Positions 1 through 8,304 are shown, numbered from the stretch's first letter. The stretch: DNA of 49,017 nucleotides from Succinivibrio dextrinosolvens (GCF_900116345.1 NZ_FPAH01000019.1:1-49017), one strand, 5' to 3'. Program-made: numbers and translations. Notes: generated by a model from the letters alone, not told the origin.

Positions 1-1
1 T

Positions 2-154
2 GTATTCGGTGATATCAAATATAATCACGGTTTCAAAAGATTCAGACTGCGATCTAAAGCGAAGGTAATAATTGAATTTGGGCTTGTGGCTCTGGCTCAT
101 AATATAAGAAAATGGGCCAATATAAGAAATGAAATGAATGCGGTAATAAGTTAA
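2..154 (+). CDS. IS1182-type transposase, C-terminal end (cut by window edge)
   Basis: Fifty residues of an open frame run in from the left edge and stop at TAA 152-154. They carry the pattern VFGDIKYNHGF, then RFRLR, then LVALAHNIRKWA. This matches the end of the DDE catalytic domain of IS1182-family transposases, where the last acidic residue sits just before a VFGxIK/RGFRRF block and the protein ends with a SLxxLAHNLxK helix. Whether the element is intact cannot be judged because the rest is outside the window. No terminal inverted repeat was recognised in the 140 bases after the stop. Family assignment is from recalled motifs and is fairly secure; the exact IS name is not. Confidence 0.75.
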   Translation, partial: VFGDIKYNHGFKRFRLRSKAKVIIEFGLVALAHNIRKWANIRNEMNAVIS

Positions 155-297
155 AAAAGAACAAGAAATACCTTAAGCTTCCCACCTTATCTCTCTAAAA
201 GTTCTAAAAATCTCCAATCAAAATAAATATCTCAACAAAATCGTATTTGAAAATTTCAATTCCCTAGAAATAACAAAATTCTATGTTTGAAAAATGA

Positions 298-336
298 AAG
301 AGGCTGACATACTTTTTAGTCAGCCTCTTATTTTTT
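298..336. terminator. Hairpin terminator between transposase tail and Rpn gene
   Basis: An 11-bp perfect stem AAGAGGCTGAC/GTCAGCCTCTT (298-308 and 319-329) with a 10-base loop is followed by T6 on the plus strand. On the minus strand it is followed by TTCATTTTT. It can end transcription from both sides and lies directly after the stop of the minus-strand nuclease gene. Confidence 0.75.
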
Positions 337-340
337 GAGA

Positions 341-1249
341 TTACTTTAGCTTTGCTTTCAGTGACTCCCACTGGTCTTTTGGGATATCCAAAGAAGTCAA
401 TGCATCTTCTACACTGAACTTTTTGTTCTTTACCAAACTTCTTAGGTGCTTAATTGTTGCTTCCTCTCGACCTTCCTCACGTCCTTCTTCTATTTTCTGA
501 CTCATCATGCTCTGATAATCAAGAATTTCCATCTCTCGATTCAAATATGCTTCATAATTTTCAGGATCTTTCATAAAGCTATTCCTTATATCGATTGCCT
601 TACCAAGAATCTGGTCGCTCTGCATCGCCTCTTCCTCTTGTATTGTAAGCTTACCAGAAAAGTAGGCAAGCCACTTTTCAGCGCGACTCATTTCAGAGAC
701 TTTCTTTTTCTTAAACTTCTGAAGTTCCAGAAAGTGCAGCTCCAGCAGATTCGTAATTGGATTTTTGTTCTCTACGTTACAGATTTTAGCAGTACAGTGA
801 GGATTCTGACTTGCATCATCTTTAAATATATTGAACCTCAGCACATTGATACAGATAACCGGTTTAAGTTTATCGTAGCTTTGTCCTTTAATTAACGATC
901 CTACATAAAGTTTTGACCAGTAGAAAAGACTTCTTCCTATCCAGCCGCGATCATTTGCAACCTGAACTTCAATATCAATTTTTTCTCCTGATGCCAGAGA
1001 ACAGCAGATATCGAGTCTGGAGATTTTCTCATAAGAATTTTCTGCGTGCTGCTCTGTATCGGTGTAAATAAGATCGGTAATTAGATTATCACCATCTCGT
1101 TGTAAGATAGCATTTAAAAAATCAATGAGAATGTCCTTATGAGAGAAAAGCTTCTTGGCAAAAGCATCGTTAGTGGTACTGATATGACCTGCAGCATTAA
1201 TCTCAGCTAGAATTATTTTTTCGCGATTATCGTTATGTAAATTTTTCAT
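341..1249 (-). CDS. Rpn family recombination-promoting nuclease / putative transposase (PD-(D/E)XK)
   Basis: The 302-residue protein has the Rpn/PDDEXK_2 layout. The N-terminus has a helix (KLFSHKDILIDFLNAIL). A nuclease core follows with Asp in SRLDICC and the E-x-Q pair in IDIEVQV, then the R-S-x-x-Y-W-S-K-L-Y helix typical of the family. The C-terminus is a charged GREEGREEA stretch leading into a small helical tail. Rpn proteins are DNA endonucleases that raise RecA-independent recombination, and are often multicopy and variable at the C-terminus. The start at 1249 is preceded by GAGAG at good spacing. It sits beside an IS remnant, as these genes often do. The family call is confident; its biological role here is not known. 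Confidence 0.85.
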   Translation of the reverse strand: MKNLHNDNREKIILAEINAAGHISTTNDAFAKKLFSHKDILIDFLNAILQRDGDNLITDLIYTDTEQHAENSYEKISRLDICCSLASGEKIDIEVQVANDRGWIGRSLFYWSKLYVGSLIKGQSYDKLKPVICINVLRFNIFKDDASQNPHCTAKICNVENKNPITNLLELHFLELQKFKKKKVSEMSRAEKWLAYFSGKLTIQEEEAMQSDQILGKAIDIRNSFMKDPENYEAYLNREMEILDYQSMMSQKIEEGREEGREEATIKHLRSLVKNKKFSVEDALTSLDIPKDQWESLKAKLK

Positions 1250-1572
1250 TCATATATCTCTCAAAAATGATTAGACTGATTAGGACAAAAATAATAAACG
1301 ACAAATTTTCAGGCCTACGCGTAACCATATCATTTTTTTCGAGAATTCCGGATAATTATTTGTTTTATAAGGAAGATGTTTTTTTTTAATCAGCATTTAA
1401 GGCTAATATTGGGATTTACTTAAGAAAAATAATTTACAGATAAATTTCAATAAATTAGGTCTGATTAAAAAAAATTCTCAAATTTCCAACTATACTGTTT
1501 ATATGAAAATTCTCTTAACTGAGAAAGTTTTTGTATTGTCAAAACAAGACATGTTACCTGATGAGGTGTTAG
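1250..1572. other. Divergent intergenic region, AT-rich
   Basis: This 323-base gap separates the Rpn gene (leftward) from the chemotaxis receptor (rightward) and must hold both promoters. A TATACT hexamer lies near 1491 in an AT-rich stretch, but no convincing -35 partner and no flagellar sigma-28 signature was found. A GAGGTG Shine-Dalgarno at about 1563 sets the receptor start. No small coding frame stands out. Confidence 0.5.
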
Positions 1573-3177
1573 ATGTTTAATAAACTGTCAGTAAAACTCA
1601 AAGTCATGGGCGGTTTCTTTCTTGTAATTCTATTCACGCTGATAATCGGTATCACAGCGCTTATCATCATGAATAACTTCAATAATGCCTCTGCCTATGT
1701 CAACGAGATTATCAATGTAAAACATGGTCGAACCTACAACCGACAGCAGGCTCTAACCAAGGCTTCAAAACTGTTCTTCAACTACCAGTGGGATGTAGCC
1801 TCTCTTAGTGACAAACAGGTTACAGAACTGAAGGATGCGGTTACAACCATTGTCGACTCCATGAAAGCCATGACCGGCAAGACCGATCCACAGATCACCA
1901 ATGCTATTAAAGGCTCTGTAAATGCAATTAACGATGCCTTCAATTCAGAATTTCTTCCAGCAGTATTGGAGAAGAATCAGGAACGAGCCACCAACATATA
2001 CCGAAAGGTAATCTATCCTAATTTTGAAATTGCAGAAACCAATCAGTCAAAGCTTGGTGAGGCACATCTGCAGCTGGCTGGTCAGGCTATTGAGTCAAAC
2101 ACTTCAACCGTACCTTTCTACTGCACCTTAGGACTACTGATTTTCGCATGTATAGTGGCAATTATCATTGCCTATGCCGTAACCAACTATACAGTTAACA
2201 ACCTGGATAAGGCTGTTAAGGCTGCAACTGAAATTGCTGACGGCAATCTTACCCACAAGATTTCCTCAAACAGCAAGGATGAATTCGGAACCCTGATTCG
2301 TGCAACCGATGCGATGCGTCAGGAACTGAATGATCTGGTATCAAAGATCAAGGATTCTGTGGCAACAGCAGTATCAGATTTCAATGAAATCAATAACATC
2401 ACCATAAAAATCAATAATTCAGCAGAAACCACCGAAAGCAAGGCTGTAACAGTTGCAGCAGCCTCTGATGAGATGGTTTCAACCACAGGAGACATCGCCA
2501 AGAACTGTCAGAGTGCAGCTTCAGCTTCTGAACATGCCAATAATACAACCGAGCAGGGTGTAAGCGAAATCAACGGAACCATTGAAAGCATTCAGGCTCA
2601 GGTTGAGGCTACAAGACAGAATGCAGATCAGATTAAGGCTCTGGTAGATCAGTCCCAGAAAGTCGGTACCATTGTTCAGACAATTGAGGATATCGCCTCT
2701 CAGACCAACCTGCTGGCTCTGAATGCCGCCATTGAAGCTGCCCGTGCAGGTGAGGCCGGTAAGGGCTTCGCGGTGGTAGCGGATGAGGTTCGTGCCCTGG
2801 CATCAAGAACAGCAACCTCTACTCAGGATATCATCAAGATGGTTACCAACATCCAGAATGATGCCAACACTGCCAATGAGTCTATGATGCAGTCTCTGCA
2901 GAATATGGATAATCTGTCAGGACAGACCACCAATATTCAGGGAATGCTGGGCAGCATCATTGATCAGGTTTCCAGTGTAAACAGTCAGATCACTCAGATT
3001 GCTACAGCTGCTGAACAGCAGACTACAGCAACATCAGAGATTTCAACCAATATGCAGGGAATCACCGGTGAGTCTCAGGATCTGCGAGCCATGGTCAACA
3101 GCGCACAGGAAATGGTTAATGATTCCGTACATAATCTGAACTCACTAAGAGATATGGTGGCAAGATTCAGAGTTTAA
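1573..3177 (+). CDS. Methyl-accepting chemotaxis protein
   Basis: Membrane chemoreceptor of 534 residues that senses a periplasmic ligand and controls CheA through CheW. It has a TM helix at about 10-33, a periplasmic four-helix-type sensor of about 145 residues, a second TM at about 181-204, a HAMP domain (about 205-258) and a long coiled-coil signalling domain. The hairpin tip is clear from about residue 377 ([20 protein letters not shown], then [15 protein letters not shown]). The C-terminus ends in ARFRV, without the NWETF-type CheR tether. The ligand cannot be read from the sequence. The gene stands alone, with its own terminator at 3200, and no che or flagellar operon is next to it. Confidence 0.95.
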   Translation: MFNKLSVKLKVMGGFFLVILFTLIIGITALIIMNNFNNASAYVNEIINVKHGRTYNRQQALTKASKLFFNYQWDVASLSDKQVTELKDAVTTIVDSMKAMTGKTDPQITNAIKGSVNAINDAFNSEFLPAVLEKNQERATNIYRKVIYPNFEIAETNQSKLGEAHLQLAGQAIESNTSTVPFYCTLGLLIFACIVAIIIAYAVTNYTVNNLDKAVKAATEIADGNLTHKISSNSKDEFGTLIRATDAMRQELNDLVSKIKDSVATAVSDFNEINNITIKINNSAETTESKAVTVAAASDEMVSTTGDIAKNCQSAASASEHANNTTEQGVSEINGTIESIQAQVEATRQNADQIKALVDQSQKVGTIVQTIEDIASQTNLLALNAAIEAARAGEAGKGFAVVADEVRALASRTATSTQDIIKMVTNIQNDANTANESMMQSLQNMDNLSGQTTNIQGMLGSIIDQVSSVNSQITQIATAAEQQTTATSEISTNMQGITGESQDLRAMVNSAQEMVNDSVHNLNSLRDMVARFRV

Positions 3178-3199
3178 TTATTTCTCAGCACTCAATTCC

Positions 3200-3237
3200 G
3201 GGAGAACAGCCTCATTTTTGGCAGTTCTCCCTTTTTT
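3200..3237 (+). terminator. Rho-independent terminator of the chemoreceptor gene
   Basis: GGGAGAAC (3200-3207) pairs with GTTCTCCC (3224-3231), followed by T6. It lies 22 bases after the receptor stop codon. Confidence 0.9.
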
Positions 3238-3383
3238 ACATTTTTTCACTAGAAATGCTTAAAAAAAAAGAGATGTGATGGATTGTCTGAGAAAGCAGTT
3301 TAAATGCCGCTTTTTTGTGATGACGGAGTCTTACAGAACCTCAGGCTCTGTATTATTGTTGCATTATCAGTAGAGGTTACAGG

Positions 3384-3572
3384 CTATATCAGATCGTCGT
3401 ATACCACGAAGATCACTGAGCTTTTCCCCTTCTCTCCATATTCTTCAAGTCTGATGATCATGACATTGGAATTCTGTCGCTGCCATTCCTCAAACTGCTG
3501 TAACGCTAGAGATGTCTTTCTTCTTTTAGACCCACTCTTAAAGTCGTCTAAAAACTGTTTGACTCTGACCAT
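3384..3572 (-). CDS. Small hypothetical protein (62 aa)
   Basis: The frame starts with ATG at 3572 behind a strong AAGGAG Shine-Dalgarno 8 bases upstream, which is the main reason to call it real. The product is short and basic at the N-terminus (VRVKQF, SGSKRRKTS), with a helical Gln/Glu-rich middle and a beta-like C-terminus (SSVIFVVYDDLI). The layout of a short beta strand, a helix and a final strand recalls small single-domain proteins such as the Cse60-like family, but I do not recognise a true homologue. Directly upstream lie a terminator-like hairpin and the 59-codon gene at 3606, so the two may form a small operon with attenuation between them. Function unknown. Confidence 0.55.
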   Translation of the reverse strand: MVRVKQFLDDFKSGSKRRKTSLALQQFEEWQRQNSNVMIIRLEEYGEKGKSSVIFVVYDDLI

Positions 3573-3591
3573 GTTTGCTCCTTACGGGCAC

Positions 3592-3622
3592 AAAAAAACC
3601 GTTAACTATAAAGTGTAACGGT
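3592..3622 (-). terminator. Terminator or attenuator hairpin between two tiny genes
   Basis: Read on the minus strand, ACCGTTA (3622-3616) and TAACGGT (3604-3598) form a stem, followed by a run of seven T (3598-3592). The stop codon of the 59-codon gene falls in the loop. The Shine-Dalgarno of the 62-codon gene follows within a few bases. The position suits attenuation of the second gene, which is an inference. Confidence 0.65.
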
Positions 3623-3785
3623 CTGCGCTCGGTAATGTCTGACTGTTTAACATCGGGGTGACAAAGTCTCTGTGCACATATCTATGACCTCCTGATATAC
3701 GAACTGTCTCGTATTTCAAATGTGCAGCAGTCAATAGTTCACGTAAATAAATATATTCTCTACAGAGGGTAACGTTATTTACCAT
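3606..3785 (-). CDS. Small hypothetical protein (59 aa)
   Basis: A 60-codon frame starts at ATG 3785 with AGGAG 7 bases upstream, and stops with TAG at 3606-3608. The product begins MVNNVTLCREYIYLRELLTA and ends in TLPSADRYTL. It is mixed in character: a Leu/Tyr-rich N-terminal helix, then a basic, His/Arg/Gly-rich stretch (SGGHRYVHRDF). There is no signal peptide or membrane segment. An ATG four bases earlier in another frame reads only four codons. It precedes the 62-codon gene at 3384 on the same strand, with a hairpin between them. I do not recognise either protein. A two-gene toxin-antitoxin-like or small regulatory unit is possible but unproven. Confidence 0.5.
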   Translation of the reverse strand: MVNNVTLCREYIYLRELLTAAHLKYETVRISGGHRYVHRDFVTPMLNSQTLPSADRYTL

Positions 3786-4213
3786 GCATTTTCTCCTAGC
3801 TATCTTGATTGTAAATAAATCTAAGGCCTATGAAAATAAATAATTGAATTCACGTCACAAAAGTTTTTGTTTTTCCATAAAAACTGAGAAACAGTTAAAA
3901 AAACTCTCTTTGCAGAACCTGTCCTAAGACTATAGGTCTTGCTTAGAACCATGTCTGGCAAGAGGTTAGCGGATATATATGTTATGGTCCTGAATACATC
4001 ATGGATTTAGTTCTTTTATCTTGTGCAAAACAGTGCAATTTCAAAACTGTGCTCTGAAAACAAGACGAATAAGCACTGCTTTGGTATCATGAATATTATG
4101 TGCCGCAGCAATCAACTCCGGCATATATCAGCCAGACAATGCTCAAAAGAACTCTACCGCAGTTTGAGCAGACACAGCTTTCACCAGTCACTAACCTAAG
4201 GCTATTTATTTGT
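3786..4213. other. Intergenic region upstream of aldo/keto reductase
   Basis: These 428 bases hold the 5' regions of the leftward small genes and of the rightward reductase. A short imperfect hairpin, AAGAC-tatag-GTCTT, lies near 3927-3941. The reductase frame stays open upstream to 4100, but that extension has no Shine-Dalgarno and does not fit the family, so I treat it as non-coding. No RNA gene was recognised. Confidence 0.4.
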
Positions 4214-5068
4214 ATGAAAGAATTTGTAACCTTAAAGAACGGATTAAAAATGCCTCGTCTTGGCATGGGTATGTGGTATATCGGCGAAGAATCCTCAAAA
4301 GCCCGCGGCGAATATGAGGCTATCCGCATGGGTATAGATTCCGGTGTAAAACTGATTGATACGGCTGAAATGTACGGTATGGGCCGTTCAGAGTCCTTTG
4401 TCGGACGTGCCATCAAAAATTATGACCGAAACTCTCTGTTTCTGGTTTCAAAGGTGCTGCCATCCAATGCCGGACGCAACCACATCCGTTCAGCCCTGGA
4501 GCACTCTCTGAGACGTCTTCAGACTGATTATCTTGATATGTATCTCTATCACTGGATTGGAGATACTCCCTTCCCTGAAGTGGTAGAGAGCATGGAACGC
4601 TTTGTTGAGGAGGGGATAATCCGCTCCTGGGGTGTTTCCAATTTTGATACCGGGGATATGATTGAGCTGGTTGAACACAGCGGCGGTAAGAACTGCGTTG
4701 TAAATCAGGTACTATACCATCTGGGCTCCCGTGGAATTGAGTACGATCTCCTGCCTTACATGAAAAAGCAGGACATCTATCCAATGAGCTACTGTCCGCT
4801 AGCTCAGGGCGGCTCTCTTTCAAGGGGAATTCTTCAGGATGAAACCGTCCTTAAGATAGCCCGCAATCATAACCTGAGTCCGTCTCAGGTACTGCTGGCC
4901 TTTGTACTGGCAAATGAAGATATGATTGCAATTCCAAGAAGTTCAAGCGCCAGACATACTCTTGAAAATGCGGCGGTAAGAAACATTACCTTATCCGAGG
5001 AGGAGCTGGAGCTTTTAAATCAGGCCTTTCCTGCCCCGGATCATAAGGTACCGCTGGATGTCTGCTAG
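4214..5068 (+). CDS. Aldo/keto reductase family oxidoreductase
   Basis: NAD(P)H-dependent reductase of carbonyls with a TIM-barrel fold and 284 residues, normal for the family. The catalytic tetrad is visible with this start: Asp49 (LIDTAEMYG), Tyr54, Lys80 (VSKVLPSN) and His113 (YLYHWIG). The cofactor region near the C-terminus has IPRSSSARHTLENA. I chose ATG 4214 because the product then starts at the usual MKEFVTLKNGLKMPRLGMG beta hairpin. It converges with and overlaps by 4 bases the OhrR-type regulator, and lies near a thioredoxin, which suggests detoxification of oxidised or electrophilic carbonyls. Substrate not identifiable. Confidence 0.93.
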   Translation: MKEFVTLKNGLKMPRLGMGMWYIGEESSKARGEYEAIRMGIDSGVKLIDTAEMYGMGRSESFVGRAIKNYDRNSLFLVSKVLPSNAGRNHIRSALEHSLRRLQTDYLDMYLYHWIGDTPFPEVVESMERFVEEGIIRSWGVSNFDTGDMIELVEHSGGKNCVVNQVLYHLGSRGIEYDLLPYMKKQDIYPMSYCPLAQGGSLSRGILQDETVLKIARNHNLSPSQVLLAFVLANEDMIAIPRSSSARHTLENAAVRNITLSEEELELLNQAFPAPDHKVPLDVC

Positions 5069-5520
5069 TCCACACTGCAGAGCAGCTTTAATAACAGGGC
5101 TTTGAGCTGCTGAGCATCCTCCATGGTAAAACTGCTGCAGTTATCAGTGATTTTGCAGCAGATTTTCTCGGGAATATCATGAGCCTTTGCCTTGAGCATA
5201 CGGCCTTCATCAGTAATTTCAGCTATTACCACACGCTCATCTGTCTCATCACGGTATTTCCTGATAAGTCCCATGGTGCAGAGTTTCTTGATGACCGGAG
5301 TCAGAGTGCCTGAATCCAGATAAAGCTTTGCACCCAAATCCTTTACTGAAATCTTCTCATGCTCCCACATCACCATCATGGTTACATACTGGGTGTAGGT
5401 CAGATCAAGATCCTTAAGTAAGCCCACATAGGAGTTAACTACTCTTCTGGCACAGGCATAAAGGGGAAAACAGACCTGATTTTCCAAAAGCAGAGGATCG
5501 TTCTTATCTTTTTTAGTCAT
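5065..5520 (-). CDS. ohrR: MarR family transcriptional repressor, OhrR-type
   Basis: Winged-helix repressor of 151 residues. The sequence follows the OhrR pattern closely: LLENQVCFPLYACARRVVN at the N-terminus, then LTYTQYVTMMVMWEHE, LYLDSGTLTPVIKKL for the recognition helix, and DERVVIAEITDEG for the wing. Cys17 is in the position of the reactive cysteine that senses organic hydroperoxides. The Tyr residues that hold its thiolate are also plausible (LTYTQY). OhrR is usually beside ohr; here no ohr gene is present. Instead the divergent gene is a thioredoxin and the convergent gene an aldo/keto reductase. It probably represses the thioredoxin promoter at 5698 and its own. Confidence 0.85.
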   Translation of the reverse strand: MTKKDKNDPLLLENQVCFPLYACARRVVNSYVGLLKDLDLTYTQYVTMMVMWEHEKISVKDLGAKLYLDSGTLTPVIKKLCTMGLIRKYRDETDERVVIAEITDEGRMLKAKAHDIPEKICCKITDNCSSFTMEDAQQLKALLLKLLCSVD

Positions 5521-5697
5521 AGCTTAATAATCCAAGGTGAAAAAAAACTTTAAGTCCTCTGTCCTGAAGACAGAGCTAATTCACTCTTATGTTTTTTATT
5601 TTAGCAGTTTTCTCTGTTCTTTCTAGCTTTTACAGGCTTTGAACAGCTTATTCTGAATACTGCTCTAAAATTATTTTGATATTTTATTAGATTTAAT

Positions 5698-5725
5698 TTG
5701 ACACAATTAAATTTTACTATATAAT
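5698..5725 (+). promoter_or_regulatory. Sigma-70 promoter of the thioredoxin gene with probable OhrR operator
   Basis: TTGACA (5698-5703), a 16-base spacer and TATAAT (5720-5725) form a consensus promoter 43 bases ahead of the thioredoxin start. The spacer contains ACAATTAAATT, resembling the TACAATT-AATTGTA half sites known for OhrR of Bacillus. The gene next door encodes an OhrR-type protein, so this is a likely operator. Promoter call strong, operator call moderate. Confidence 0.75.
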
Positions 5726-5767
5726 TATACACAGTAAAGTTAATTATACAAGTGAGAGGAATTTATT

Positions 5768-6085
5768 ATGTCAATGATGCCAGTTAATTCTGATAATTTT
5801 GATAAGGAAGTATTAGGTGATGACAGCTTCAAGATGATGTTTGTCGGTGCCGAGTGGTGTGGTCACTGCAAGGTCATGAGACCAGGCGTAATGGAGTTTT
5901 CAGCTGAAAATCCAGAGATTAAGCTGTGCTATGCAGATGCAGATGAAGCAGCTGATCTTGTAAGCAGTTTTGGAATCACCAGCATACCAACTACACTTGT
6001 ATTCAAGGACAAAAAGGAAGTTTTAAGAAAGGTCGGAGCCCTTTCCAAGCAGGATCTAGGTGAGATCGTAAAGACCTACCTGTAG
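5768..6085 (+). CDS. Thioredoxin family protein
   Basis: Cytoplasmic dithiol-disulfide oxidoreductase of 105 residues. The active site is AEWCGHCK, with Cys31 and Cys34. The WCGHC form, instead of the WCGPC of classical thioredoxin, raises the redox potential and is seen in PDI-like or specialised thioredoxins. The cis-proline loop is SIPTTLVF. There is no signal peptide. It has a strong promoter, a probable OhrR operator and its own terminator, so it appears to be a single-gene unit induced by organic peroxide. A reductant for a peroxiredoxin encoded elsewhere is plausible. Confidence 0.9.
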   Translation: MSMMPVNSDNFDKEVLGDDSFKMMFVGAEWCGHCKVMRPGVMEFSAENPEIKLCYADADEAADLVSSFGITSIPTTLVFKDKKEVLRKVGALSKQDLGEIVKTYL

Positions 6086-6121
6086 TAAGCAAGAGAACTA
6101 AAAATAACCAACAGTATCCTA

Positions 6122-6150
6122 TGCCTGAAAGAGACTTTCAGGCATTTTTT
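6122..6150 (+). terminator. Terminator after thioredoxin gene
   Basis: TGCCTGAAAG (6122-6131) pairs with CTTTCAGGCA (6135-6144) around a 3-base loop, followed by T6. Confidence 0.92.
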
Positions 6151-6153
6151 GTC

Positions 6154-6720
6154 TTAGAACTTATACTCAAGATCAAGATTTACACCCAGCATCTCATAGC
6201 CAGGGTTATGTGAACTCATACCATTAGATGCATGAGCATACAGGAAGCTTAAACCAATTGCAGAATCATTATTCAGCTTATAGCTAAAACGAGGACCGAC
6301 TCTCCACAGAAAATCGTAGGCACGGCCTCCTGCTGGATGAGACTTGGTGAAGAAACGCATAGTGCCTCCGAGCTCAAGACCGGTATAGAAGTTTCCAAAT
6401 GGATTAAATTCAAGACGACCTAGAATAGAAGGACCGATACCAAAAGCATCTGAATTATCTTTAATTCCTTTATTATTCATATAACCGTTTGCTATGGTTG
6501 CGGTACCACCGTAATAGAAGGAAAGATAGTCGTTGTTCCAGAAATGTTTATAAACATGCAGATTATAGTTATCCACGTGTTTATTAGACTTTTTGTGCTT
6601 TAAATATTCTGCCTGAAAATCCCAGCCCTCAACACAGGAAGTCTCTGCGTAAGCAAGAGAGCCCATAAATAAAAGAGAAGAGACAACACATGCCTTACTT
6701 AGTTTGTTCAGAGTTATCAT
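6154..6720 (-). CDS. PagL-like lipid A 3-O-deacylase / acyloxyacyl hydrolase family outer-membrane protein
   Basis: Precursor of 188 residues with a Sec signal peptide (about 1-25, ending SLAYA). The mature part is made of alternating beta strands ending in YKF with a terminal aromatic residue, as expected for an outer-membrane barrel. Near the C-terminus, HASNG (His163, Ser165) followed by NPGYE (Glu176) matches the His-Ser-Glu catalytic set of PagL, which removes the 3-linked acyl chain of lipid A. Length fits the family. Expression may be controlled by the inverted repeat at 6753-6772 just upstream. The deacylase activity is inferred from the motif. Confidence 0.8.
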   Translation of the reverse strand: MITLNKLSKACVVSSLLFMGSLAYAETSCVEGWDFQAEYLKHKKSNKHVDNYNLHVYKHFWNNDYLSFYYGGTATIANGYMNNKGIKDNSDAFGIGPSILGRLEFNPFGNFYTGLELGGTMRFFTKSHPAGGRAYDFLWRVGPRFSYKLNNDSAIGLSFLYAHASNGMSSHNPGYEMLGVNLDLEYKF

Positions 6721-6752
6721 TCTTGAAATCCTGTCTTTATTTTTATGGGTAT

Positions 6753-6772
6753 ATTAGCTTAGATAAGCTAAT
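6753..6772. promoter_or_regulatory. Inverted repeat upstream of the PagL-like gene
   Basis: ATTAGCTT (6753-6760) and AAGCTAAT (6765-6772) form a perfect 8-bp inverted repeat with a 4-base spacer, 33 bases ahead of the PagL-like start. It looks like a dimeric-repressor operator, possibly for one of the MarR proteins nearby. Confidence 0.45.
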
Positions 6773-6888
6773 TAAAAATTTTAACAGACAGAGAAAATAA
6801 TTAACCGATCAAGCTCTCAAACACAGATTTATATCAAGAATATTTTCTGCAAAAACAAACAGAAACAGACATAGATAACATTTTTTAC

Positions 6889-6943
6889 TTGCATTTAGTT
6901 AGATATCTAATTATATTTATTTACAGGTTAGTTAGACATCTAA
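6889..6943 (+). promoter_or_regulatory. Promoter with two MarR-type palindromic operators
   Basis: TTGCAT (6889-6894), a 17-base spacer and TATATT (6912-6917) form a promoter. The palindrome TTAGATATCTAA fills the spacer (6899-6910). A near copy, TTAGACATCTAA, lies at 6932-6943, 33 bases downstream. Both are preceded by TTAG, giving the 17-base repeat TTAGTTAGAYATCTAAT. Placement over and after the promoter indicates repression, most likely by the MarR protein encoded in this operon. Confidence 0.75.
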
Positions 6944-6979
6944 TCTTTTTTTTAGTAATTTCCTTTTGAGGTGATGATT

Positions 6980-7855
6980 ATGAATTCCGTACTAAAGCTT
7001 TCTGCTCTTTCATTACTTATAACAACCGGTCCAGCTGCAGTGGCTTCTGACTACAACGTTACAGAGACTAAGCTATCTGAGGGCATTGTTTATGTATATG
7101 ATTACAAAAATATAAAAATGCACGTATACAATACACAGGATCCTCTGGGTGATGTCTTATATGCTTTTGAAACAGACAAAGGTCTGGTGCTATTAGAATC
7201 CACAGTTTTAAAGAAGAATGTCGAATGCTTTAATGACTACCTGAAAGGACTTAATAAAAATCTGAAAGGTGAACTTCTATCCTATCATCCTAATGGCTAC
7301 ACGACTTATAAGAGTACCGTCTACGCCACTGACGGAGCTGTAAAAAGCTGGAACGAAGGCAGTGTTAAGTCTCTGACCGAACAGTTTGTATCAGGATTCG
7401 GCGAAGATAAAGTGGCCTCTGATATGCCAGAAACAGCAAACAAAATAAAAATCGGAGATGAACTTTCTCTTGCAGGAATAAACTTCAAGATCCTTGACGG
7501 TAAAACCACCGAAGGTCATTTTGATGTGGCTATTCCAGAAATCAATGCAGTCTATACGCATATGATGGGGTCAGATGTTCACAACATTCTGCCTTCAAAG
7601 GAAGCTATCGAATCTGAAATTTTAAGATTTGAAAAGATACAGAATGATAATTATGATCTGATTATGACATCACACTATATGCCGGAAACCCAGGCAGGTG
7701 TTATGCAGAAGCTGGTTTATCTTAAGAAAGTTAAGGAACTTGCAGATAAAAGCCTAAACCGACAGGAATTCATTAGTGCGGTAAAAGAAGCCTTTCCTTC
7801 ATACAAAGGAGAGAACTATCTGGAAATGTCCGCATCCATGCTATTCAAAAAGTAA
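6980..7855 (+). CDS. Secreted MBL-fold (metallo-beta-lactamase-like) protein, active site degenerate
   Basis: Protein of 291 residues with a Sec signal peptide (MNSVLKLSALSLLITTGPAA, cleavage near VAS). I chose ATG 6980 because GAGG lies 8 bases before it; GTG 6971 and ATG 6974 are also in frame. The fold follows MBL hydrolases: an opening sheet (VYVYDYKNIKMHVYN), GLVLLEST, then LLSYHPNGY where HxHxDH should be, and later TEGHFDVAIPE and IMTSHYMPE. The His-x-His-x-Asp-His zinc motif is missing, so ordinary two-zinc hydrolysis is unlikely. It opens a three-gene operon with a MarR repressor and a cupin, pointing to a periplasmic sensing or detoxification role. Confidence 0.7.
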   Translation: MNSVLKLSALSLLITTGPAAVASDYNVTETKLSEGIVYVYDYKNIKMHVYNTQDPLGDVLYAFETDKGLVLLESTVLKKNVECFNDYLKGLNKNLKGELLSYHPNGYTTYKSTVYATDGAVKSWNEGSVKSLTEQFVSGFGEDKVASDMPETANKIKIGDELSLAGINFKILDGKTTEGHFDVAIPEINAVYTHMMGSDVHNILPSKEAIESEILRFEKIQNDNYDLIMTSHYMPETQAGVMQKLVYLKKVKELADKSLNRQEFISAVKEAFPSYKGENYLEMSASMLFKK

Positions 7856-7866
7856 TTGAGATTATT

Positions 7867-8292
7867 ATGGAACACAATATTGTTGATTTATCCTCAAATC
7901 TTCGACGTTATGCAAACGAATATATCGAAGAACTGCTAAAAGATAATGGGCTTAAAGGAATTGTACCCTCTCATGGAGGAATTCTTTTAAACCTATATCA
8001 TGACAAGACTCTATCAATGCAGGAACTGGCAGCACGTATAAAAAGGACTAAAGCAACAACAACTGTCCTTGTAGACAAACTGGAAAAACTAGGACTTGTC
8101 GTGAGAAGCAAATCTGACAGGGACAGTCGAATTACCCTGGTAACTCTTACGCAGAAAGGTCTGGATTACGAAGATCTATTTAACAGGATCGGCACAGAAA
8201 TAAATCGCAAGGTTACAAAGAATCTTACAGAAGATGAGGCCTTACTTCTGGAGAAACTTCTCGAAAAGGCTATATCAGGATTTTCAAATTAA
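7867..8292 (+). CDS. MarR family transcriptional regulator
   Basis: Winged-helix regulator of 141 residues: a dimerisation helix at the N-terminus, MQELAARIKRTKATTTVLVDKLEKLGLV as helix-turn-helix, and SDRDSRITLVTLTQKG as the wing with the typical D-x-R. No conserved N-terminal redox cysteine is present, so it is not OhrR-type and probably binds a small ligand. It lies 11 bases after the MBL gene and 12 before the cupin gene. The paired TTAGATATCTAA palindromes at the operon promoter are its likely operators (autoregulation). Confidence 0.92.
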   Translation: MEHNIVDLSSNLRRYANEYIEELLKDNGLKGIVPSHGGILLNLYHDKTLSMQELAARIKRTKATTTVLVDKLEKLGLVVRSKSDRDSRITLVTLTQKGLDYEDLFNRIGTEINRKVTKNLTEDEALLLEKLLEKAISGFSN

Positions 8293-8304
8293 AGGAAACA
8301 AAAA

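Noticed and set aside
446-895. Plus-strand frame opposite the Rpn gene
   Set aside because: It lies fully antisense to a well-supported gene and encodes Phe/Ile-rich low-quality sequence.
1491-1572. Flagellar sigma-28 promoter for the chemoreceptor
   Set aside because: No TAAA-N15-GCCGATAA-like pair was found; only an AT-rich TATACT.
4100-4213. Longer start of the aldo/keto reductase (38 extra residues)
   Set aside because: No Shine-Dalgarno at 4100, the added residues do not fit the family, and ATG 4214 gives the normal N-terminus.
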